A DNA stretch of 64,000 bases, taken from assembly GCA_964446945.1 (NCBI GenBank), contig CAYUQO010000002.1:310001-374000 (forward strand), read 5' to 3'. The DNA is from CAIYRG01 sp964446945 (GTDB lineage Bacteria; Pseudomonadota; Alphaproteobacteria; Micropepsales; Micropepsaceae). The translations under genes were made by a program, and so were the position numbers. Shown here in pieces: positions 59,848 to 64,000 of this stretch; position 1 is the stretch's first letter; each line of letters opens with the position of its first letter. Below the pieces are notes generated by a model, which saw only the letters and a program-made list of their open reading frames with translations, did not search any database and was not told the origin of the DNA.

Positions 59848-60723
59848 ATGAACATTGAAAAAATCGGCGTCGTCGGCGCTGGGCAAATGGGCAACGGCAT
59901 CGCGCATGTCTGTGCACTGGCCGGCTATGACGTGGTGATGGAAGACATCAGCCCGGAAGCGCTGAGTCGCGCGAAAGCCACGATCGAGCGCAACCTTCAG
60001 CGGCAGGCTGCGCGCGGCCTGATCGCGCAGGGCGATGTCGCAAAGGCGCTCAATCGCATCCGAACGGCGAGCGACCTCGAGGCCATGCGCGACCGTGATC
60101 TTGTGATCGAAGCGGCCACCGAAGACGAACAGGTCAAGCGCAAAGTCTATCGCGACCTGTGTCCCAGACTGGGGCAAAACACGATGCTGGCGACGAATAC
60201 GTCGTCGATTTCAATCACGCGGCTCGCCGCCGCGACCGACAGGCCGGAAAAATTTATCGGTCTGCATTTCATGAATCCTGCGCCGGTGATGCAGCTCGTC
60301 GAAGTGATCAAGGGCATCGCCACCGATAACGACACATTCCAGGCCGCTGTCGGTCTGGTGAGCCGCGTCGGCAAGACGGCGGCACAGTCCGAGGATTTTC
60401 CGGCGTTCATCGTCAACCGCATTCTGCTGCCGATGATCAACGAGGCGGTTTATACGCTGTACGAAGGCGTGGGCAGCGTTGAGGCGATCGACACCGCGAT
60501 GCGGCTCGGAGCCAATCACCCCATGGGACCGCTGCAGCTCGCGGATTTCATCGGTCTCGATACTGCGCTGGCCGTGATGCAGGTTCTGTATGAGGGTTTG
60601 GCGGACTCCAAATACCGGCCCTGCCCGTTGCTGGTGAAATATGTCGAAGCGGGCTGGCTGGGACGCAAGTCCGGCCGCGGATTCTACGATTATCGTGGCG
60701 AAAAGCCGGTTCCTACGCGATAA
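59848..60723 (+). CDS. 3-hydroxybutyryl-CoA dehydrogenase
   Basis: NAD-dependent 3-hydroxyacyl-CoA dehydrogenase, 291 aa, the usual short-form length. Rossmann motif IGVVGAGQMGNGIAHVCALAG, catalytic region GLHFMNPAPVMQLVEVI with NTSSISITRLA before it, and the C-terminal helical domain (NRILLPMINEAVYTLYEGV). ATG 59848 gives the standard start MNIEKIG; the frame is open another 33 nt, overlapping etfA. It lies 29 nt after etfA. Confidence 0.94.
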   Translation: MNIEKIGVVGAGQMGNGIAHVCALAGYDVVMEDISPEALSRAKATIERNLQRQAARGLIAQGDVAKALNRIRTASDLEAMRDRDLVIEAATEDEQVKRKVYRDLCPRLGQNTMLATNTSSISITRLAAATDRPEKFIGLHFMNPAPVMQLVEVIKGIATDNDTFQAAVGLVSRVGKTAAQSEDFPAFIVNRILLPMINEAVYTLYEGVGSVEAIDTAMRLGANHPMGPLQLADFIGLDTALAVMQVLYEGLADSKYRPCPLLVKYVEAGWLGRKSGRGFYDYRGEKPVPTR

Positions 60724-60732
60724 CGCCGCCAG

Positions 60733-61146
60733 TTAGCGCAGATGCAGCACGGCGGTGTTTTCGCCCGGCTGCAGTGTGATCGCCGCTGGATCAAAATTCC
60801 CGGGCGGCGCAGTATTTGAGATCGCCACAGGTTCGCCCGGATCTGCGTGCCCGTCCCGATTGACGTCCTGCACCGCCTTCAGGGCGTAAGTACCTGGCGG
60901 CAGGCGATCGAATACGACGGTCGCCGATCCGTGTGCATTCGCGACAATCCGCATAAACAGCGGCATATCCGGGGCGAGGGCAAATGTCGCCTCGTCGTAA
61001 ACACCGACAATCAGATTGCCGCCGGCAAGCGTGATCCCGTCCACCGTAACGTGCAGACTGGCTGCGAGCGGCGTCTGTGCCGCCCGCGCCTGAGTCACCG
61101 CAGCCATCCCGGCAGCGACAATTATTCCGGCGAACCGGCGCTTCAC
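60733..61146 (-). CDS. exported DUF2141 protein
   Basis: Protein of 137 aa with a signal peptide (to about residue 23) and a DUF2141 beta-sandwich (GGNLIVGVYDEATFALAPDMPLF; FDRLPPGTYALKAVQDVNRDGHADPGEP). The DVNRDGHAD segment looks like a calcium-binding loop. The function is unknown. It overlaps the 3' end of mdh by 4 nt. Confidence 0.85.
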   Translation of the reverse strand: MKRRFAGIIVAAGMAAVTQARAAQTPLAASLHVTVDGITLAGGNLIVGVYDEATFALAPDMPLFMRIVANAHGSATVVFDRLPPGTYALKAVQDVNRDGHADPGEPVAISNTAPPGNFDPAAITLQPGENTAVLHLR

Positions 61147-62105
61147 TTCAGCCGTGGTTCAAGATTGCGGCAGGCATCGATCAGCCCACGGACAGAGCCC
61201 ACCGACTTGTCGAACATTTCGCGTTCGGCGGGATCGAGTTTGAGTTCGACGATGCGCTCTACGCCTCCGGCGCCGATCACCGCAGGCACGCCGACATAGA
61301 TGTCCTTGAGACCGTATTTGCCATCGACGTGAGCGGCGCAGGGCAGCACCCGTTTCTTGTCGCGCAGATAGGATTCCGCCATTGCAATCGCAGATGAGGC
61401 CGGCGCGTAAAATGCCGATCCGGTTTTCAGCAGGCCAACGATTTCGGCGCCGCCGTCGCGCGTACGCTGCGTTAGCGCATCGAGGCGAGCCTGCGAGATC
61501 CAGCCCATTTTGACCAGTTCGGGCAATGGAATGCCGGCCACCGTGGAGAAACGCGGCATCGGCACCATTGTGTCGCCGTGACCACCGAGCACAAAGGCCG
61601 AAACATCTTCGACCGACACGTTCAGCTCTTCGGCGAGGAAGTGACGGAACCGCGCCGAATCGAGCACGCCCGCCATCCCGACCACTTTGTTGTGCGGCAA
61701 GCCGCAGAACTGGCGGAGCGCCCAGACCATCGCGTCTAGCGGGTTGGTGATGCAGATGACAAAGGCATTGGGTGCATGCTTGCGGATACCGTCGCCGACC
61801 TGGCTCATGACTCCGAGATTTTTGCTCAGGAGATCGTCGCGGCTCATGCCGGGACGCCGCGCAAAGCCCGCCGTGACGATAACGACATCCGCGCCTTCGA
61901 TATCGGCGTAGCTGTTACTGCCCTTGAACTTCGCGTCAAAGCCTTCCACCGGTCCGGATTGCGCAATGTCGAGAGATTTTCCCTGCGGCAGACCCTCGAC
62001 CACGTCGAACAACACGGTATCGCCGAGTTCCTTGAGGCCAATGAGGTGCGCGAGAGTGCCGCCGATCTGGCCACCGCCGATCAGCGCGATTTTGTTGCGG
62101 GACAT
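61143..62105 (-). CDS. mdh: malate dehydrogenase (LDH-like type)
   Basis: NAD-dependent malate dehydrogenase of the TCA cycle, 320 aa. NAD motif IALIGGGQIGGTLAHL; the substrate-loop arginines ARRPGMSRDDLL identify malate rather than lactate specificity; ITNPLDAMVW; and the catalytic His in LGGHGDTMVPM. ATG 62105 follows AGGAG. The reading frame extends 57 nt further but without a ribosome site. The usual sucCD-sucAB genes that follow mdh in many alphaproteobacteria are not here. Confidence 0.96.
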   Translation of the reverse strand: MSRNKIALIGGGQIGGTLAHLIGLKELGDTVLFDVVEGLPQGKSLDIAQSGPVEGFDAKFKGSNSYADIEGADVVIVTAGFARRPGMSRDDLLSKNLGVMSQVGDGIRKHAPNAFVICITNPLDAMVWALRQFCGLPHNKVVGMAGVLDSARFRHFLAEELNVSVEDVSAFVLGGHGDTMVPMPRFSTVAGIPLPELVKMGWISQARLDALTQRTRDGGAEIVGLLKTGSAFYAPASSAIAMAESYLRDKKRVLPCAAHVDGKYGLKDIYVGVPAVIGAGGVERIVELKLDPAEREMFDKSVGSVRGLIDACRNLEPRLK

Positions 62106-62201
62106 GCAAACTCCTGTAGCCGGGAATTGGGCTCTGATAGCTGTGACGCGCCCGCCCCGCAAGCGGACGGGATGCGACGCCTTGTTCCGGTCAGAACCCT
62201 G

Positions 62202-62594
62202 TCAGCCCGGCCCGGATTTCTGCGCTTCCGCAGGGAACTGGCAGATCCCCGCCTGCGCCAGCACATCCTTCAGTTCGGCCGGCATGAATGGCTTTTGCAG
62301 CACGAGCGCGTCACGGTATTTTTCGGGGACACCCGACCGGCCGTAACCGGTGGCAAAAACAAACGGAATTCCGTGCTGTTTGAGCGATTCGGCGACCGGC
62401 AGAACATCCTTGCCATGCAGCTGGACGTCGAGAATCGCTCCGTCGAACCTGTCCGCTTCGATGCGCTCAAGCGCCTCGTCGACAGTGCCTGCGACCCCGA
62501 CAACATCCACGCCAAGAAACCCAAGCGCGTCCTCCAGCGCCATGCCCACCAGCGCTTCATCTTCGACAATCAGGACACGTTGCGCGGACGACAT
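62202..62594 (-). CDS. stand-alone response-regulator receiver protein
   Basis: Protein of 130 aa, a single CheY-like receiver domain. The acidic pair is E11-D12, the phosphoacceptor is Asp56 (GAILDVQL), Thr82 is in FATGYG, and Lys101 is in LQKPFMP, so it should be phosphorylatable. There is no output domain. Single receivers of this kind often modulate histidine kinases or act as phosphate sinks. No kinase is encoded beside it. Confidence 0.9.
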   Translation of the reverse strand: MSSAQRVLIVEDEALVGMALEDALGFLGVDVVGVAGTVDEALERIEADRFDGAILDVQLHGKDVLPVAESLKQHGIPFVFATGYGRSGVPEKYRDALVLQKPFMPAELKDVLAQAGICQFPAEAQKSGPG

Positions 62595-62673
62595 CCGTAC
62601 TCCCGGGTGAAAAGGGCGCCAATTTGCCGGCTATAACCGGCAAGACCCTTTTTTCGGCAATGCCTGCAAACGC

Positions 62674-63651
62674 TTAACCGGACGCTTCGTTCCCGGCACC
62701 GGGAAGTGAGTTCTGAAGCCCAAGCCGTTTCAGCAGCAAGCGATCTTTGGCTTCGGCGGGATTTGGGGTGGTCAGGAGTTGCGGACCATAGAAAATCGAA
62801 TTGGCTCCGGCGAGAAACGCCAGGGCCTGCGCCTCGTCGCTCATCTCCTCGCGCCCGGCGGACAGCCGGATAACCGATTTCGGCATTGCGATCCGCGCCG
62901 CGGCAATCGTCTTGACGAATACCAGCGGGTCGACGGGGGCAGAACCGGCGAGGGGCGTTCCCTCTACCCGCACCAGTGCATTGATAGGGACCGATTCGGG
63001 GTGTTCAGGGAGACTCGCGAGGCTGGCAATCAGTCCGGCACGATCCCGTTCCGATTCACCCATGCCTATGATGCCGCCACAGCACACCCGAATCCCCGCA
63101 GCGCGCACATGCCCCAGCGTCTCCAGCCGGTCGCGATAAGTCCGTGTGGAGATAATATCGCCGTAGAATTCGGGCGAAGTATCAAGATTGTGGTTGTAGA
63201 AATCGAGACCGGCGTCTTTCAGGCGTTCCGACTGCGATTGGGTCAGCATGCCAAGCGTCGCGCATGTCTCCAGTCCGATGGCCCGCACGCCCTCGATCAT
63301 CTCACAGACGGCATCAAGATCGCGTTCTTTTGGCTCGCGCCATGCGGCTCCCATGCAGAAACGTGAGGCGCCGGATGCCTGCGCCTTGCGTGCAGCGGCA
63401 AGCACGGCAGAGACATCCATCAGCTTTGCAGCTTTGACCCCCGTGTCGTAATGCGCGCTTTGCGGGCAATAGGCGCAGTCCTCCGGGCAACCTCCGGTCT
63501 TGATCGACAGCAGCGTTGAAATCTGTACTTGCCGGGAATCGAAATTCTGCCGGTGTACCGACTGCGCCCGGAACATCAACTCGGGAAATGGCAGCGCCAA
63601 CAGCGCCGCCACTTCATCCGCCGTCCAGTCATGGCGAATTTCGTTGTCCAT
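62674..63651 (-). CDS. bioB: biotin synthase
   Basis: Radical-SAM enzyme of 325 aa converting dethiobiotin to biotin. The radical-SAM cluster motif is CPEDCAYC at the N-terminus (GGCPEDCAYCPQSAHYDTG). The second cluster ligands (SRFCMGAAWR; YNHNLDTSPEFYGDI; CCGGIIGMGES) are conserved. The start MDNEIRHDW at ATG 63651 was preferred; a GTG 6 nt upstream is possible. No other bio genes are adjacent. Confidence 0.97.
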   Translation of the reverse strand: MDNEIRHDWTADEVAALLALPFPELMFRAQSVHRQNFDSRQVQISTLLSIKTGGCPEDCAYCPQSAHYDTGVKAAKLMDVSAVLAAARKAQASGASRFCMGAAWREPKERDLDAVCEMIEGVRAIGLETCATLGMLTQSQSERLKDAGLDFYNHNLDTSPEFYGDIISTRTYRDRLETLGHVRAAGIRVCCGGIIGMGESERDRAGLIASLASLPEHPESVPINALVRVEGTPLAGSAPVDPLVFVKTIAAARIAMPKSVIRLSAGREEMSDEAQALAFLAGANSIFYGPQLLTTPNPAEAKDRLLLKRLGLQNSLPGAGNEASG

Positions 63652-63811
63652 CCCCACGCACTATCGCGAGCCGGGCTGGAAAGACAAGACCTTGGCCGAC
63701 TCGCCGGCGGCATCCCACGCGCGGAAATTGCCACTGGCAATCACCGATTCGCGCGTGGGGCCCCGAAGCCACGCTCCGCGAACTGCGGCTCCGACGGAAT
63801 TTAAACTCGCG

Positions 63812-64000
63812 CTAGCCAAACCGGCCGGTGATGTAGTTCTCCGTCTGCTTGTTGGACGGGGTGGTGAACAGCCTTTCGGTGACGTCGAATTCGACCAGTT
63901 CACCAAGAAACATGAAGGCCGAATAATCGGACACGCGAGACGCCTGCTGCATGTTGTGGGTGACGATCGCGATCGTATAATCCTCCGACAGCTCAGCTAT
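63812..64000 (-). CDS. pstB: phosphate ABC transporter ATP-binding protein PstB, C-terminal part
   Basis: The last 62 codons of a minus-strand gene that runs off the right edge. The frame reads ELSEDYTIAIVTHNMQQASR, then VSDYSAFMFLGELVEFD, and ends NKQTENYITGRFG, which is the C-terminus of PstB including the switch histidine (VTHN). It drives phosphate import by the Pst system. The stop is at 63812-63814. Only this end is visible; the rest of the pst operon would lie outside the window. Confidence 0.95.
   Translation of the reverse strand: MAELSEDYTIAIVTHNMQQASRVSDYSAFMFLGELVEFDVTERLFTTPSNKQTENYITGRFG

Noticed and set aside
63661..63906. 81-codon minus-strand open frame at the right edge
   Set aside because: It lies in a different frame over the pstB C-terminus, which reads a clear PstB sequence from the edge to 63812.
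1..64000. CRISPR arrays, prophage genes, insertion sequences
   Set aside because: No spaced direct repeats of CRISPR type, no phage structural or integrase genes, and no transposase were seen. The only repeats are the hairpins listed.

Overview
The window is GC-rich, tightly packed bacterial chromosome. It most likely comes from an alphaproteobacterium, plausibly of the Hyphomicrobiales or a related soil or environmental order. The core-gene neighbourhoods point that way: membrane-anchored cytochrome c, then kdsB-pheA; dapC-like aminotransferase-ftsK; etfB-etfA-3-hydroxyacyl-CoA dehydrogenase; mdh; bioB; and the C-terminus of pstB at the right edge. There are no rRNA or tRNA genes, no CRISPR array, and no insertion sequence or prophage that I can support.

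Layout. (1) 32-2501: an aldehyde dehydrogenase and an aldo/keto reductase, minus strand. (2) 2594-4176: nikR and a NicT-type nickel permease, plus strand, with a textbook NikR operator in front. (3) 4157-15230: an 11-gene minus-strand operon with gaps of 16 nt or less. In transcription order it encodes PyrK-like, class 1B PyrD-like, dihydroorotase, TcuA-like flavoprotein, amidase, CoxG-like, class 2 PyrD, UbiD-like decarboxylase, FAD subunit and 2Fe-2S subunit of a molybdenum hydroxylase, and an XRE regulator. Divergent from it are two cupins and a fused TctA-TctB transporter (15393-18693). (4) 18701-24880: secreted propellers, a VOC protein, a dihydroxyphthalate-decarboxylase-like protein, and small genes. 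(5) 24915-36209: a periplasmic oxidation region with two PQQ dehydrogenases, a propeller, an exported hydrolase, an IorA/IorB-type molybdenum enzyme, a carboxymuconolactone-decarboxylase-like protein and a GMC oxidoreductase. (6) 36351-42668: a carboxypeptidase-regulatory/cytochrome c/propeller fusion protein, an unrecognised four-gene membrane and secreted island, a Tat-exported amine-oxidase-like flavoprotein and an orphan amino-acid binding protein. (7) 43215-49180: two copies of a cassette of Tat-signal thiamine-diphosphate enzyme plus small c-type cytochrome. (8) 49210-64000: mostly housekeeping genes, plus a second fusion propeller at 56122.

The main candidate for an undescribed system is region 7. 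Two paralogous ThDP enzymes keep the catalytic glutamate and the GDG...NN cofactor motif. Both begin with a twin-arginine signal, and each is followed by its own exported monoheme cytochrome c. The simplest reading is a periplasmic ThDP-dependent oxidation that hands electrons to cytochrome c, whereas the ThDP oxidases and dehydrogenases I know act in the cytoplasm. It sits in a region unusually rich in exported redox proteins: six c-type haem proteins, two PQQ enzymes, a Tat molybdenum enzyme and a Tat flavoprotein. The second candidate is region 3, where pyrimidine-type enzymes (two different dihydroorotate dehydrogenases plus dihydroorotase) sit in one transcript with UbiD, amidase and molybdenum-hydroxylase parts. 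That looks more like catabolism of a reduced or N-heterocyclic carboxylate than ordinary pyrimidine synthesis.

Limits: function calls rest on motif recognition by eye. No alignment, signal-peptide or structure program was run. Substrates are not determined for most of the oxidoreductases.
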